Shown: positions 20,213 through 31,300, counted from the first letter of the stretch. The stretch is 64,000 bases of DNA from Oxalobacter paeniformigenes (GCF_027158465.1 NZ_JAMKYL010000001.1:682001-746000); one strand, 5' to 3'. Numbers and translations are program-made. Notes: a model not told the origin generated them from the sequence alone.

Positions 20213-21526
20213 ATGAACACACCCGATTTCACCCCCGGCGCATGGCGCAAGGTACAGGATATTTTCCGTCACCTCGACCGCAAACGCATCAAGAACTTCC
20301 TCAAGTACTGCTATGCGAAAGTGGAAGCGGACAACCTCACCGACGTCGCGGGCAATATCAGCTTCACCATCATCCTGAGTCTGGTGCCGATACTGGCGAT
20401 CATGCTGGCGGTTTTCACCCGTTTCCCGGCATTCGGTTCCCTGCGGAAGACGCTGGAAACCTATTTCGCCCAGGGCCTGATTCCCGGCAACATCGCCCAG
20501 ACCATCCTGGACTATCTCGGCACATTCGCCGCCAATGCGGCCAACGTCTCCATCATCGGCGCGCTGGCGTTGCTGTTCACGACGCTGACGACCATTTCCA
20601 CAATCGAGAGCGCTTTCAACCGTATCTGGCATATCCTCACGCCACGCCCGTTGCTGACCCGTATCGTCCTGTATCTCGCCATCGCCTTGCTTGCGCCGCC
20701 GTTGCTGGGCATCTCCATTTACCTGACGACTTATCTGGTGCTGTCACGTCACGGACTGATCGGCTGGCTGCCGTTTCTCAACGGCATATCCTCGCCGCTG
20801 ATCGCCGTCATCTGGACGACAACCGCCTTTACGCTGCTATACCGCGTATTGCCCAACCGGCTTGTCCTCTGGAAAGACGCGCTGTCCGGCGGGCTGTTCG
20901 CCGCCATCGCGTTTGAAATCGCTATCCGGGTTTTCGCGTTTTTCATCGTGAATTTCAGCTCTTACGAAAAAATCTACGGTGCGCTGGCGGCATTCCCGAT
21001 CTTCATGTTGTGGGTCTATATCAGTTCGCTCATCATGCTGCTGGGCGCCATGCTCACGGCAGCGCTTCCGGAAATCCGCAGCGGCCACTGGGAAACCGTG
21101 CAGCATCCCGGCAGCCGGTTTTCGGATGCCCTGAAAATCATCGGTATCATGTACCCTGAGGGAACGGTACGCAACCTCTCGCGTATCGAACTGGAACGAC
21201 GTACACGGCTGGGAACCGCGGAAGTCGAATCCTGTCTCAAGACACTGGAAAATCTGGGATGGGCAGTACCGTTCGATCCTCCCATGTTCCATACGGTTCC
21301 GCTGGGCAGACGCACCCTGAAGACATGGCGATGGCTCGGAGACGCAGACCATATCACCGTCGCGGACGTCTTCAGACACTTCGTTTTCACGGCAAGCCGG
21401 GATGTCCCCATTTCGCTCGAGGTGGAAAAAGCGGTCGGCGGCATACTGGATATGACGCTGGCGGAATATTTCAGCCATCCCGGCGCCGTTCCGGTACATG
21501 CCGGCCATACGGAAAAACGCCCCTGA
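20213..21526 (+). CDS. YihY/BrkB-family inner-membrane protein
   Basis: The 437-residue product matches the YihY/virulence factor BrkB family. It has a cytosolic N-terminus, then about six membrane helices between residues 40 and 290, with family segments DVAGNISFTIILSLVPILAI and ALLFTTLTTISTIESAFNRIW. The C-terminal 140 residues are cytosolic and resemble a winged-helix region (RTRLGTAEVESCLKTLENLGW). The family's role is unsettled; members were once thought to be ribonuclease BN, which has been refuted. A 12-bp palindrome CATTTTAAAATG (20196-20207) sits just before the start codon. The gene is divergent from the FAD dehydrogenase. Confidence 0.85.
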   Translation: MNTPDFTPGAWRKVQDIFRHLDRKRIKNFLKYCYAKVEADNLTDVAGNISFTIILSLVPILAIMLAVFTRFPAFGSLRKTLETYFAQGLIPGNIAQTILDYLGTFAANAANVSIIGALALLFTTLTTISTIESAFNRIWHILTPRPLLTRIVLYLAIALLAPPLLGISIYLTTYLVLSRHGLIGWLPFLNGISSPLIAVIWTTTAFTLLYRVLPNRLVLWKDALSGGLFAAIAFEIAIRVFAFFIVNFSSYEKIYGALAAFPIFMLWVYISSLIMLLGAMLTAALPEIRSGHWETVQHPGSRFSDALKIIGIMYPEGTVRNLSRIELERRTRLGTAEVESCLKTLENLGWAVPFDPPMFHTVPLGRRTLKTWRWLGDADHITVADVFRHFVFTASRDVPISLEVEKAVGGILDMTLAEYFSHPGAVPVHAGHTEKRP

Positions 21527-21709
21527 TTGCCTGAAAACAGTACTTTCACCGGCTGTTTTCCGGACATTCCCCACCCGGGACGGGCAGTTTGGCCTGCAAA
21601 AGCGGCGTTCTTTTCCCGTTTCTTGACGCATGTGCGGAAAAAAAGGCTTTATGCGGTGTTATCTTAATAGGATGCAAACTTTCTACAGACGACAAAGCCG
21701 GGCGACACA

Positions 21710-23338
21710 ATGGCGATAGACGAAACACAGCACAAAAAGGAAGACCGGCAAATCGGCGCATGGACGCCATTCCGTCACGGCGTATTCCGCATGCTATGGA
21801 TCGCGATTTTGTTCGTGAACATCGCGTCATGGATGCAGGACGTCGGGGCAGGGTGGCTGATGACATCGCTCGCGCCGACGCCGGTAATGGTCTCGCTCGT
21901 GCAGGCGGCGACGAGCACGCCGTTTTTCCTGCTTGCCATCCCCGCAGGCGCCATGGCCGACATCGTCGATCGTCGCCGTTTTCTGATCGGTACACAGGTC
22001 TGGATGGCATGCTGTGCCGGATTGCTGGGGATATTGACCCTGACCGGCGTGACCGGCTCCTTTCTTTTGCTGCTCTTTACCTTCTGTCTGGGCGTGGGTA
22101 TCGCCATGATGATGCCGGCATGGGGCGCGATCATTCCCGAACTCGTCCCGCGTGAAGAATTGCAGTCCGCAGTCGCACTGAACAGCATCGCCATCAACGT
22201 CGCACGCTCCATCGGCCCGGCCATCGCGGGCACCATCGTGGCGGCGGCCGGTTCCGGCGCCGTATTCATGGCCAACGCCTGCTTCTACACCATCGTGCTC
22301 TTCCTGATTTTCCGCTGGAAGCGCAACGTTCCGCAAAGCACGCTTCCCGCCGAACATCTTATCAGTGCCGTCCGTACCGGATTGCGCTTCGCACGCCATT
22401 CACAGGCGCTGCGAGCCGTCATGGTACGCGGATGCTGTTTCTTCATTTTCGCCAGCGCCTCATGGGCATTGATGCCGCTGATCGTCCGGCAGGAACTCAA
22501 AAGCGGGCCGAGCACCTACGGTCTGCTGCTTGCCTGCATCGGCGTCGGTGCGATCACGGGCGCCATCCTGATGCCCCGCCTGATCCGTCGCGTCACACGT
22601 GACACCATCATCCGCTGTGCCTCGGCGCTTTATGGGCTGGCGATGCTGGCGCTGGCCATGTCCGATATCGTCGCCGCGGCATGTGCCGCCATGCTCGTGA
22701 TCGGACTTTCCTGGATGATGACAGCCTCGGCCCTGATGACTGCCGCACAGATTTCGCTTCCCGGGTGGGTCAGGGCACGCGGACTGGCTTTTTTCTGGAT
22801 CGTATTCACCGGCGGCATGGCCGGCGGCAGCGTCATCTGGGGACAAGTGGCCGGCCTGCTCAATATCCCGACGGCACTCATCATCGCCTCGATTTGCCTG
22901 TATATCGGTATCGCGGTTTCATGGCGGTTTTATGTCGGTCTGCATGACAAGGCCGATCTGACGACCCTGTCATCCGACTGGGCAGGACCTGTACCGCGCA
23001 ATATCGAAATGCACGAAGGACCGATCATGGTCACCATCGAGTACCTGATCCGTCCGGAAGATGCCGACGATTTCATCGCAGCCATGACCCGGCTGCGTGA
23101 CATCCGCCAGCGTAACGGCGCGATGATGTGGAACCTGTTCAACGACATGACCCGTCCGGGCATCATGGTCGAATCCTATCTCATCGAATCCATGCTGGAA
23201 ATGCTGCGCCAGCGCGAACGCATGACCGTCTCCGACCTCGAAGTCCGCGAAAAGGCACGTGCCTTCCATCAGGGCAGCTCGCCGCCGAAAGTCAACCGGC
23301 TGCTCTCGGCTATCGGACACCGGCGGATTTTCGAGTAG
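21710..23338 (+). CDS. MFS exporter of the transmembrane secretion effector family, with C-terminal soluble domain
   Basis: The 542-residue product has about 12 helices in residues 25-425. The N-terminus (FRMLWIAILFVNIASWMQDVGAGWLMTSL) and the AGAMADIVDRRRFLI loop match the MFS_3 group that includes the enterobactin exporter EntS. After the last helix, about 110 residues (MVTIEYLIRPEDADDFIAAM onward) look like a ferredoxin-like alpha/beta-barrel domain, which is present in many MFS_3 members of proteobacteria. The substrate is unknown. Upstream lies a 183-bp gap; the ATG at 21710 follows a weak purine stretch. Confidence 0.82.
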   Translation: MAIDETQHKKEDRQIGAWTPFRHGVFRMLWIAILFVNIASWMQDVGAGWLMTSLAPTPVMVSLVQAATSTPFFLLAIPAGAMADIVDRRRFLIGTQVWMACCAGLLGILTLTGVTGSFLLLLFTFCLGVGIAMMMPAWGAIIPELVPREELQSAVALNSIAINVARSIGPAIAGTIVAAAGSGAVFMANACFYTIVLFLIFRWKRNVPQSTLPAEHLISAVRTGLRFARHSQALRAVMVRGCCFFIFASASWALMPLIVRQELKSGPSTYGLLLACIGVGAITGAILMPRLIRRVTRDTIIRCASALYGLAMLALAMSDIVAAACAAMLVIGLSWMMTASALMTAAQISLPGWVRARGLAFFWIVFTGGMAGGSVIWGQVAGLLNIPTALIIASICLYIGIAVSWRFYVGLHDKADLTTLSSDWAGPVPRNIEMHEGPIMVTIEYLIRPEDADDFIAAMTRLRDIRQRNGAMMWNLFNDMTRPGIMVESYLIESMLEMLRQRERMTVSDLEVREKARAFHQGSSPPKVNRLLSAIGHRRIFE

Positions 23339-23353
23339 CAAAAGGCTTCAGGC

Positions 23354-24124
23354 TCACGCGATACCGAACCCGATCACCAGTTCATAAGTCACCGGCAAAC
23401 CTTCCGTTTCCCGCAAGGCTTCATAACGTTGCTGTACCGTTTGCCATGCCGTCTTGCCCATCATGGCACGCCGCTTTCCGGCAGAATAACCCGCACCGAT
23501 CCCCCGAACCGATTCCAGGGCGGAACGGACATCCGGGTAATGCATCCGGTGGGTTTCGTGAATGACGTGAACATCGGTGAAACCGGCTTTCAGCAAGCAG
23601 TTTCGCTGTTCGTCAGGAGAAGAAAACGACAGCACGCGGCGGGACGTATCGACACCATCGAAGGCATGGGCGATTTCGCAAAGCGTACCAGGCGCCAGCG
23701 TCGAGAAATACAAAATGCCGTCCTGAGCCAATACGCGGTGCAATTCGCGGAAAACGGTTTGCGGATGGCACCATTGCAATGCCAGACTGCTCCAGACGAA
23801 ATCGAACGTTCCGTCATCGAAGGTCATGGCTTCCAGGTCGCCGCAGACGGCGTAAAATCCCTTTTGACGCATGCGTTCGACCATTTCGCCAGACAGATCG
23901 CAACCGGTCAGACGGGCATCGGGCCAGAAACTGCGGAGACACTGTGCGCCGAAACCGGTTCCGCATCCCCCGTCGAGGATGTTTTCCGGGGAAAACCCGC
24001 GCGGCAACCATTCGGGCAACAGGCACAACATCCGCTCGCAAACCCGCCGCTGGAACAGCGCCAGCGAGTCATAGGCGTCGGCTGCACGGCCAAACGCTTC
24101 GCAAATCCGTTTTTTTTCCATCAT
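23354..24124 (-). CDS. bioC: Malonyl-ACP O-methyltransferase BioC
   Basis: BioC methylates the free carboxyl of malonyl-ACP with SAM, so that fatty-acid enzymes can build pimeloyl-ACP methyl ester for biotin. The 256-residue product carries the class I methyltransferase motifs ILDGGCGTGFGAQCL (motif I), LTGCDLSGEMVERMRQ (motif II) and FDFVWSSLALQWCHPQ. The N-terminus KKRICEAFGRAADAYDSLA is typical of BioC. The ATG at 24124 overlaps the bioH stop codon (ATGA), so the two are coupled; a second ATG follows directly. Confidence 0.9.
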   Translation of the reverse strand: MMEKKRICEAFGRAADAYDSLALFQRRVCERMLCLLPEWLPRGFSPENILDGGCGTGFGAQCLRSFWPDARLTGCDLSGEMVERMRQKGFYAVCGDLEAMTFDDGTFDFVWSSLALQWCHPQTVFRELHRVLAQDGILYFSTLAPGTLCEIAHAFDGVDTSRRVLSFSSPDEQRNCLLKAGFTDVHVIHETHRMHYPDVRSALESVRGIGAGYSAGKRRAMMGKTAWQTVQQRYEALRETEGLPVTYELVIGFGIA

Positions 24125-24858
24125 GCCTGTTCCATAAAGGCCGTCATCAGTGCCGCGCACCGCTGCGGTTCGGAGAGAAACGGCGCATGCGCCACATCCG
24201 GCAACAGGGCAAGGGAAGCGTCCGGCAGATTCTTTTCCAGCCAGCGTGCCGCATCCGGCGGCATCAACGGATCGTTTTCGCCATGTATGAGCAGGGTTTT
24301 TTGCCAGATGGACGGAACCAGCATGCGAAAATCGGCATGATCAAGAAAATCCAGCCCGGCGTCGAGTACAGCGACAGGGGGTATCTCCAGCCGCGAGAGC
24401 CGGCGGACGATTTCGCGCCCGTGACTGTCTGCACGGTTGAATAACGAAACGAAGCGACGCATCGTCGTTTTCGGATCGGATCGTACCCCTTGTCTGAACG
24501 TATCGCCCGTATCGCGCGGCATACCGAACGCCCAATCAGCTTTCGCGGCGAAACACGGTGTTCCACCGAACAACACCAGTCTTTCAACCTTGTCGGGATA
24601 GCGGGCGGCGGCCTGCAACGCCAGAATCGCACCCATCGACCAGCCGCACAGCACGACCGGACCCGAAACGGACGCCATCATGGTATCCGCCCAGCAGGCA
24701 AGGGGATCGCCGCCTGGCAGGGCAGTCGCGCCATACCCCGGCAAGGGGATGGCATCGTAATGTACCTCATTCGGCATGAGCTCACGCAACTCGCCGATCA
24801 GCGTATCCCATACCGTTGGGGACATGCCCCAACCGTGCCAGAAAACCAGTGACGTCAT
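24121..24858 (-). CDS. bioH: Pimeloyl-ACP methyl ester carboxylesterase BioH
   Basis: BioH is an alpha/beta hydrolase that removes the methyl group introduced by BioC and so ends pimeloyl-ACP synthesis. The 245-residue product has the oxyanion start LVFWHGWGMSPTVW, the nucleophile S74 in GWSMG, the acid D in HGENDPLMP, and the catalytic H in DVAHAPFLSEP. Its start codon overlaps the bioF stop (ATGA), and its own stop overlaps the bioC start, giving a tight bioF-bioH-bioC operon. Position between bioF and bioC supports BioH over other hydrolases. Confidence 0.92.
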   Translation of the reverse strand: MTSLVFWHGWGMSPTVWDTLIGELRELMPNEVHYDAIPLPGYGATALPGGDPLACWADTMMASVSGPVVLCGWSMGAILALQAAARYPDKVERLVLFGGTPCFAAKADWAFGMPRDTGDTFRQGVRSDPKTTMRRFVSLFNRADSHGREIVRRLSRLEIPPVAVLDAGLDFLDHADFRMLVPSIWQKTLLIHGENDPLMPPDAARWLEKNLPDASLALLPDVAHAPFLSEPQRCAALMTAFMEQA

Positions 24859-26009
24859 GCCAGTTCCTTCAATGCCTGTACCAGAGTGTCCACCTGTTCT
24901 TCCGTATGGGCGGCGGACAATGAAATCCGCAAACGCGCGCTGCCGACAGGAACCGTCGGCGGCCTGATCGCCGGAACCCAGATACCGCGGTCACGCAAGC
25001 CTTCCGACACTTTCAGCACGGCATCGTTTTCCCCGATGACGACAGGCTGGATGGCGGTGAACGAAGGCAACAATCTCCAGCGGGAACCCGACAGACCGTT
25101 TTGCAGGCGGGTGATGAGCTTTTGAAGATGGCTTCTCCGATCGTCGCCGTTGGCGATCAGTTCCAGCGAGGCGCAAATCGCGCTTGCCAGTACCGGACTG
25201 CTGGCCGTCGTGAAAATATAGGAACGGGAACGCTGCATCAGCCATTCGATCACGGTATCGGAACCGGCGATGAAAGCGCCCGACACCCCGGCGGCTTTCC
25301 CCAGTGTGCCGATATAGACCAGACGCGGCGAAAAGGGCAGTCCCGCATGATCGAGCGAGCCGCGTCCGTTCCGTCCCAGTACGCCGAAACCATGCGCATC
25401 GTCGATCACCAGCCAGGCATCGTAACGTTCGGCCAGTTCGGCAAGTTTTTCCAGCGGCGCCAGATCGCCGTCCATGCTGAACACGGCGTCGGAAAGAATC
25501 AGTTTTCGTTTCGCCGTGCTGGCGGAAAGCAGTCTTTCGAGGTGCGCCATATCGTTATGCGCATAGCGCCGGTGTTCAGCACGGGAAAGCTGGACCGCGT
25601 CGATCAGCGAAGCGTGGTTGAGCCTGTCGGCAAACACGGCGTCACCGCGTCCGACCAGTGTGGGAACGACTCCGATATTGGCCATGTAGCCGGTACTGTA
25701 AAAAAGGGCGCGTTCCGCACCGACAAACGCAGCCAGTGCCTTTTCCAGCTCCTCATGCGGCTGCATATGTCCGCTGACCACGTGCGAGCCGCCTGAACCC
25801 GTTCCCCAGCGTCGTACCGAGGATGCCACCGCTTCCATCAGTGCGGGGTGAGAGGCCAGCCCCAGATAGTCGTTGCTGCAAAAAGCCAAAAACGGCTTGC
25901 CATCGATCACGGCATAAGGCCCGCAGGCGGATTCCAGTGTCCTGCGCCGGCGCAACAGATTGTCGCTTGCCAGCGATTGAAGCTGGCACGTCAGTTCTTC
26001 CCAGATCAT
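24855..26009 (-). CDS. bioF: 8-Amino-7-oxononanoate synthase BioF
   Basis: BioF is a PLP enzyme that joins pimeloyl-ACP (or -CoA) with L-alanine, the first step of the biotin ring. The 384-residue product has the alpha-oxoamine synthase pattern: FCSNDYLGLASHPALMEA, the GTGSGGSHVVSGH loop, the cofactor-ring contact DDAHGFGVLGRNGRG, and the PLP lysine in YIGTLGKAAGVSG. Start ATG 26009 has GGAAAACGGAA before it. It leads the operon; bioA, bioD and bioB are not in the window. Confidence 0.94.
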   Translation of the reverse strand: MIWEELTCQLQSLASDNLLRRRRTLESACGPYAVIDGKPFLAFCSNDYLGLASHPALMEAVASSVRRWGTGSGGSHVVSGHMQPHEELEKALAAFVGAERALFYSTGYMANIGVVPTLVGRGDAVFADRLNHASLIDAVQLSRAEHRRYAHNDMAHLERLLSASTAKRKLILSDAVFSMDGDLAPLEKLAELAERYDAWLVIDDAHGFGVLGRNGRGSLDHAGLPFSPRLVYIGTLGKAAGVSGAFIAGSDTVIEWLMQRSRSYIFTTASSPVLASAICASLELIANGDDRRSHLQKLITRLQNGLSGSRWRLLPSFTAIQPVVIGENDAVLKVSEGLRDRGIWVPAIRPPTVPVGSARLRISLSAAHTEEQVDTLVQALKELA

Positions 26010-26045
26010 TTCCGTTTTCCAAAGCCGGATGCCTTGCGCATCCGT

Positions 26046-26786
26046 TCAGCGAATCACCCGCTCATGCAGGACGGGAGGCTCATCATTATACAGTTCTACC
26101 AATGTCGATGCGCGCGTTCCGTAGTCATCCGACTCGATGCATACCGACGAGAGGAGTTTTTCCCATTCATAGGAAACACCGGTATGCGGCAAGAGCCTGT
26201 CCGGCGCTTTCGTCGTATCCGAAAGCATTTCGAAATAGGCTTCTTCCGGCGCGTTGATCCCCAGAAGCGAGGCGAACTGGGCGCGGGTACGGACGACCTT
26301 CGGCCAGGGATCGTCGAGCAGGGCGTTGGACAGTCCGTAAATGCCGGGCTTGAGCGGCATGCCGTTTTTCGGATTCATCATGCCGAAATTGGAATACCAG
26401 ATCATGGTATCGCCGTCGCCCACCAGCAAATTGAACCCGTTGTAGTGGTAAGACTCGTGCCTGATTTCGCGGATATATTCTTCCGGCGTCAGATTCGACG
26501 CCAGATAATTGCTGACCAGCAAACCGCGTGTCGGCGCGTTTTCCTTCATCAGATGCGGCGCACGTACATTGGTCAGCGCCGCAAACCGGTTGCCTCGCCC
26601 GTTTTTGCCATGCGCCACCCCCAGCCAGGTACCGCCGCCTTCCAGATCGCGTCCGGCGTAAATCTGGGGATGATCCTGCCAGCGGTGGGCGGGAATGGCG
26701 GGGCGTGCATAAAATTCGTCCCGATTGGACGCGGCGATCAGGGGAGTGCCGGGCTTGACATGCCAGGCAAAGACAATGAGACACAT
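26046..26786 (-). CDS. NRDE-family (TANGO2-like) protein
   Basis: The 246-residue product begins MCLIVFAWHV and contains SNRDEFYARPA, the name-giving NRDE motif, then DLEGGGTWLGVA and AALTNVRAP. The conserved Cys2 and the fold resemble N-terminal-nucleophile hydrolases, but no reaction is established; the eukaryotic relative TANGO2 is linked to haem and lipid handling. Start 26786 is fixed by the motif at residue 1; the frame is open far upstream without conservation. It lies 36 bp before bioF on the same strand and may share a transcript. Confidence 0.85.
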   Translation of the reverse strand: MCLIVFAWHVKPGTPLIAASNRDEFYARPAIPAHRWQDHPQIYAGRDLEGGGTWLGVAHGKNGRGNRFAALTNVRAPHLMKENAPTRGLLVSNYLASNLTPEEYIREIRHESYHYNGFNLLVGDGDTMIWYSNFGMMNPKNGMPLKPGIYGLSNALLDDPWPKVVRTRAQFASLLGINAPEEAYFEMLSDTTKAPDRLLPHTGVSYEWEKLLSSVCIESDDYGTRASTLVELYNDEPPVLHERVIR

Positions 26787-26913
26787 GCGAAACAGATTCT
26801 CCGGAAAAGCAACCGACAAAAGATTCCAGCCGGACGCTGAAAAACCGTTTTTTATTTTAAAACAAAATGGATTTTCAGGTTTTTCACGCCCGTTTTCGCA
26901 TAGTCCATGATTT

Positions 26914-28347
26914 TCAGGGCAATTTTCTTTCATCACCGCCCAGCTCGTCCGCACGGTCTATCCAGCCGCCGCCCAGCGCCTTGTATAACCCGGCCAGCGA
27001 AGTGAGCGATGTCGCCTTGAGTTGCGCCAGCGAAAGCTGTTCAGGAAACAGCGACTGTTCCGCCTGCAGGACAACCGAATAGGCCGAATAGCCTTCCTTG
27101 TACTGAAGCCGTGCCAGTCTGGCATAGTCGTCGAGCTGCCCGACAAGCAGGGTTTCATGTGAGAGTTGCCGTTTGCTTTCCTGCATGAGCGACAAGGCAT
27201 TGTCCACATCGGCGAACGCCGATTGCACGACTGATTCGTATTTCGCGAGAGCGGCGCGTTGTCCGGCCTCAGCCTGTTCGACCTGGGAACGGATCGCGCC
27301 CCCCTGAAACAGCGGTAGACTGACGACACCGCCGAAATTCCAGACTTTCGCATGACCGCCCCACAGGTTGTTCAGCGATTCGCTGGACGTACCGAATGCG
27401 CCGGTCAGTGAAATCGTCGGGAAATACTGCGCGCGTGCCGCACCGATCATGGCATTGGCAGCGATCAGATCCTGTTCCGCCCCCAGAATGTCCGGACGTC
27501 GCAGCAAAAGGTTCGATGGCAAATCCGCCGGTACCGCAGGCTCCCTGAGTTTGTCGAGCGTCAGTCCCCGCATGACGGGCCCCGGATTGCGTCCCATGAG
27601 GATATTGAGCGCGTTTTCCGTCGCCGCGATACTGTGACGTATCGGCGGTATCCTGCTTTGCGCCGTTTCATACTGCGAAGCGGCCTGCGCCACCGTCATT
27701 TGCGACGTAACGCCATATTTGAACTGCAACTGCGCGATCCGCAAGGCTTCGGCATAGTTATCGGAAGTGCTTTGCGCGATTTTCAGCTGTTCGTCCAGCG
27801 CCAGCAAATTGATATAGTTTGTGACGACATCGGCGACGACGGAGAGCAACACGCCACGCCGCGCCTGTTCCATCGAACGTGCATCCGCTTCGGCCGACTC
27901 GGTCAGCCGACGGATTCTCCCCCAGAAATCCAGTTCCCAGCTTGCCGAAAGGGTGGCCTGCCTGTTGTTCTGGGGATTGGGAACGCCGATGACCGGTTCA
28001 GCATCCCTTTCCGAAAGCCGCTCGCGTGTCGTCCGGGCATCCACTCCGACTTGCGGAAACAGTTCCGAACGTGCCTGCATGATGGCGGCTGCCGCTTTTT
28101 CCGAATTGGCCAGCGCCGCTTTCAGGTTGCGGTTGTTGCGCACGGCCTGCAAGACCATGCCGTTCAATACCGGATCACCGAAACTTTCCCACCATCGCGA
28201 ATCCAGTGCTGTCGGCAAGGCATCGTCGGTCAATGGCCGGTAAGCGTCCGGCACGGCGATATCCGGACGATGATAGTCCGGTCCCATCACGCAGCCTCCA
28301 AGAACCGCGGCAAGCAGCAAGACCGGTACGAACCTTTCCGTCTTCAT
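26914..28347 (-). CDS. RND efflux outer-membrane lipoprotein (OprM/NodT family)
   Basis: The 477-residue product is a lipoprotein: signal peptide with lipobox LGGC ending at C19, followed by VMGPDYHRP, which is typical of the NodT group. The mature part has two TolC-like repeats with long helices (for example ASWELDFWGRIRRLTESAEADAR). It would form the trimeric outer-membrane channel of the efflux pump encoded just upstream. Its start overlaps the permease stop by 4 bp (ATGA). It is the last gene of the operon; the sequence between it and the NRDE gene is A/T-rich but holds no clean terminator. Confidence 0.93.
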   Translation of the reverse strand: MKTERFVPVLLLAAVLGGCVMGPDYHRPDIAVPDAYRPLTDDALPTALDSRWWESFGDPVLNGMVLQAVRNNRNLKAALANSEKAAAAIMQARSELFPQVGVDARTTRERLSERDAEPVIGVPNPQNNRQATLSASWELDFWGRIRRLTESAEADARSMEQARRGVLLSVVADVVTNYINLLALDEQLKIAQSTSDNYAEALRIAQLQFKYGVTSQMTVAQAASQYETAQSRIPPIRHSIAATENALNILMGRNPGPVMRGLTLDKLREPAVPADLPSNLLLRRPDILGAEQDLIAANAMIGAARAQYFPTISLTGAFGTSSESLNNLWGGHAKVWNFGGVVSLPLFQGGAIRSQVEQAEAGQRAALAKYESVVQSAFADVDNALSLMQESKRQLSHETLLVGQLDDYARLARLQYKEGYSAYSVVLQAEQSLFPEQLSLAQLKATSLTSLAGLYKALGGGWIDRADELGGDERKLP

Positions 28348-31300
28348 GGCGTTCCCCCCTGTGATTTGTTTTCGTCCGGTTTGTTGTCTCCGGTTTGCGT
28401 GCCGTTAGGTGGCATCAGGGTGACAGGGGACGTTTCGACTTTTTGCGAACGGGACGCGAAATATTGCCTGATCCTGCGCGCGAAGCGGATGAACGTATCG
28501 AAAAAGAGCGGCACGAACAGCAATGCCAGCGTGGAAACACCGATCATGCCGCCGATGATGCCGGTACCGATCGAATGACGCGAATTGGCGCCCGCACCGG
28601 TCGCCAGTGCCAGCGGGATGACCCCGCCGATAAAAGCAAGCGAGGTCATGATGATCGGACGCAGACGAATTTTTCCGGCATCGACTGCGGCCTGTGCCGG
28701 TGTCGTCGCGGGATTTTCCGAAAGCCTGACGGCGAACTCGACGATCAAGATAGCGTTTTTCGCCGCCAGACCGACCATGACCAGCAAGCCGATCTGGAAA
28801 TACACATCGTTGTCCAGCCCGCGCAACCATGTCGCCAGCAACGAGCCGATTACCCCGAAGGGTACCGCCATCAACACCACGGCTGGCAATATCCAGCTTT
28901 CATACTGTGCCGCGAGAATCAGAAACACGAACAGTACGCCGAAAACAAACACGATCATCGAGGATGTACCGGATTTCTGTTCTTCATAGGCGACACCCGA
29001 CCAGCCGGTGGTATAGGAACGCGGCATCGTTTCCGCCGCGATCGACGCGATCACGTCCATGGCTTCGCCGGAAGAATAGCCGGGCGCGGCATTGCCGGTG
29101 ATTCTGGCTGCCGGAAACCCGTTGAAATGGGAAATCAGGTCGGGACCGGTGGTATAGGACGTCGTCACCACCGATGAAAGCGGTACCATCTGTCCCTTCG
29201 CATTGCGGGTGTAAAGCCGCGTAATATCGTCCGGTGTGGTTCTGAATGCCGGCTCGGCCTGCATGATGACATACCAGACCTTGGAAAACTGGGTGAACTG
29301 GCTGACGATCGACGAACCGAACAGGGTTTGCAACGTACCATAGACATCGTTCATATCCAGCCCGAGAAGTTGCGCGCGGTCACGATCGACGGAAACCGCC
29401 AGCTGCTGCGAACCGGCACGAAACGTCGAATTGACGCCTGTGAGCTCGGGACGTGTCCGCGCCTTCGCCACAATCCGGTCGATCACATCCTGCAACTGTT
29501 CGGGTGTATCCGTCCCGGTACTCTGTACCCAGAATTCGAATCCACCCGTGGTGCCCAGTCCGGGAATCGGCGGCGGCAGAATCGGCAGGATTTCCGCCTC
29601 CTGAACGGATCGCGCCTGTTGGCCGAGCCGTGCCATGATCGCACCTGCACTTTGCGTTTGTTCCGTTTCACTGTCTTTATACCGTTCGTCGAACGGATCG
29701 AGCGCCATGAAAAAGGTTCCCGCCGAATTGCGGTACCCGTTATCCAGCAACGAAAAGCCAGAAATGCCGACACGTGTCCGGATACCCGGCAAACCTTCCG
29801 CGATCGACGAAACCTTTTCCATGACGGCTTTCGTGCGTCCCAGACTGGACGAGTCCGGCAAAATCACCGCAGTAATCAGATATCCCTGGTCTTCCTGCGG
29901 CACGAAACTCGTCGGCAAGCGCTCGAACAGCACGACGATGGCGGCGACCATGACCGCGATACAGGCAAAGGAGCGCATGCCGTGCCGGATGATAGCGGCA
30001 CACGCCTTGCCGTAACGCTGCGTGAGCGACTCGAAACGGCGGTTGAACCAGGCGAACGGCCCACGTTCCGGCGGCGGGGAATATGTCAGCCAGCAACCGC
30101 ACAGGGCCGGTGTGAGCGTCAGCGCGACAAAACCGGAAATCGCCACCGATACGGCGATCGTGATGGCGAACTGCTTGTAGAGCTGTCCTGTCGTCCCCGG
30201 CACGAATGCCGCAGGAACGAAGACGCAAACCAGCACCAGAACCGTCGCGATGATCGGGCTGACGAGTTCGCCCATCGCACGCATGGTCGCTTCCTTGCGC
30301 TGCATGGTACCTTTTTCCATGTTCCGTTCGACGTTTTCGACGACTACGATCGCATCATCGACGACCAGCCCGATGGCCAGCACCAGCCCGAAAAGCGTCA
30401 GCATGTTGATCGTGAATCCCAGCAGGTACATGCCGGCGAATGTCCCCAGCAATGACACGACGATGGCCGATGTGGCGATGAGCGTCGCCCGGTATTGCTG
30501 CAAAAACCCGTAAATGACGCCCACTACGATAAATATGGCGACAATCAGTGTCTTGATGACTTCCTGAATCGAAATCCGGACGAAATCGGTCGTATCCACC
30601 GCGATGACATAATCGATTCCTTCTGGAAACCCCGATTTGAGCGTTTCCAGCTCTGCGCGGATGGCTTTCGAGACATCCAGCGCGTTCGCACCGGGTTGCT
30701 GGACGATCTGGATAAAGGTGGCCGACTGGCCGTTCATTTGCGTATCGACCAGATATGATTGTTTTCCCATCGCGGCACGCCCGATATCCTTCATCCGCAC
30801 GATGGCGCTGCCGTCGTTGTCGGCACGGATAATCATGTTCTCGTAACCCGAAGCATCCTGAAAGGGAGAAGCCGTGACGGCAGGGTAGGTCAGCTGCGTA
30901 TCCGGCAACGACGGTTCCCCGCCGACCTGACCGGCGGAAAACAGCTTGTTTTGCATAGCGACGGCATTGGCGACATCGCTTGCCGTCACACCCAGCGAAG
31001 CCATCCTGTCCGGATCAAGCCACAAGCGCATGGCCTGATCGGCAGAACCGATAATCGAGGCCTGTCCCGCACCCGGAACCCGCTTGATCGCGTCAAGTAC
31101 ATGAACATTGGCATAATTGGAGACATATTCCTCGTCGAAACGCGCCGGGTCGCCATAAATGCCGACGAGCATGAGCATCGAGGACGACGCCTTGGCGACA
31201 TCAACGCCGTTTTGCGTCACGGCATCCGGCAACTGCGTCATCGCCAGACTGACACGGTTTTGGACCTGTACCTGTGCGATATCCGGATCGGTTCCGATAT

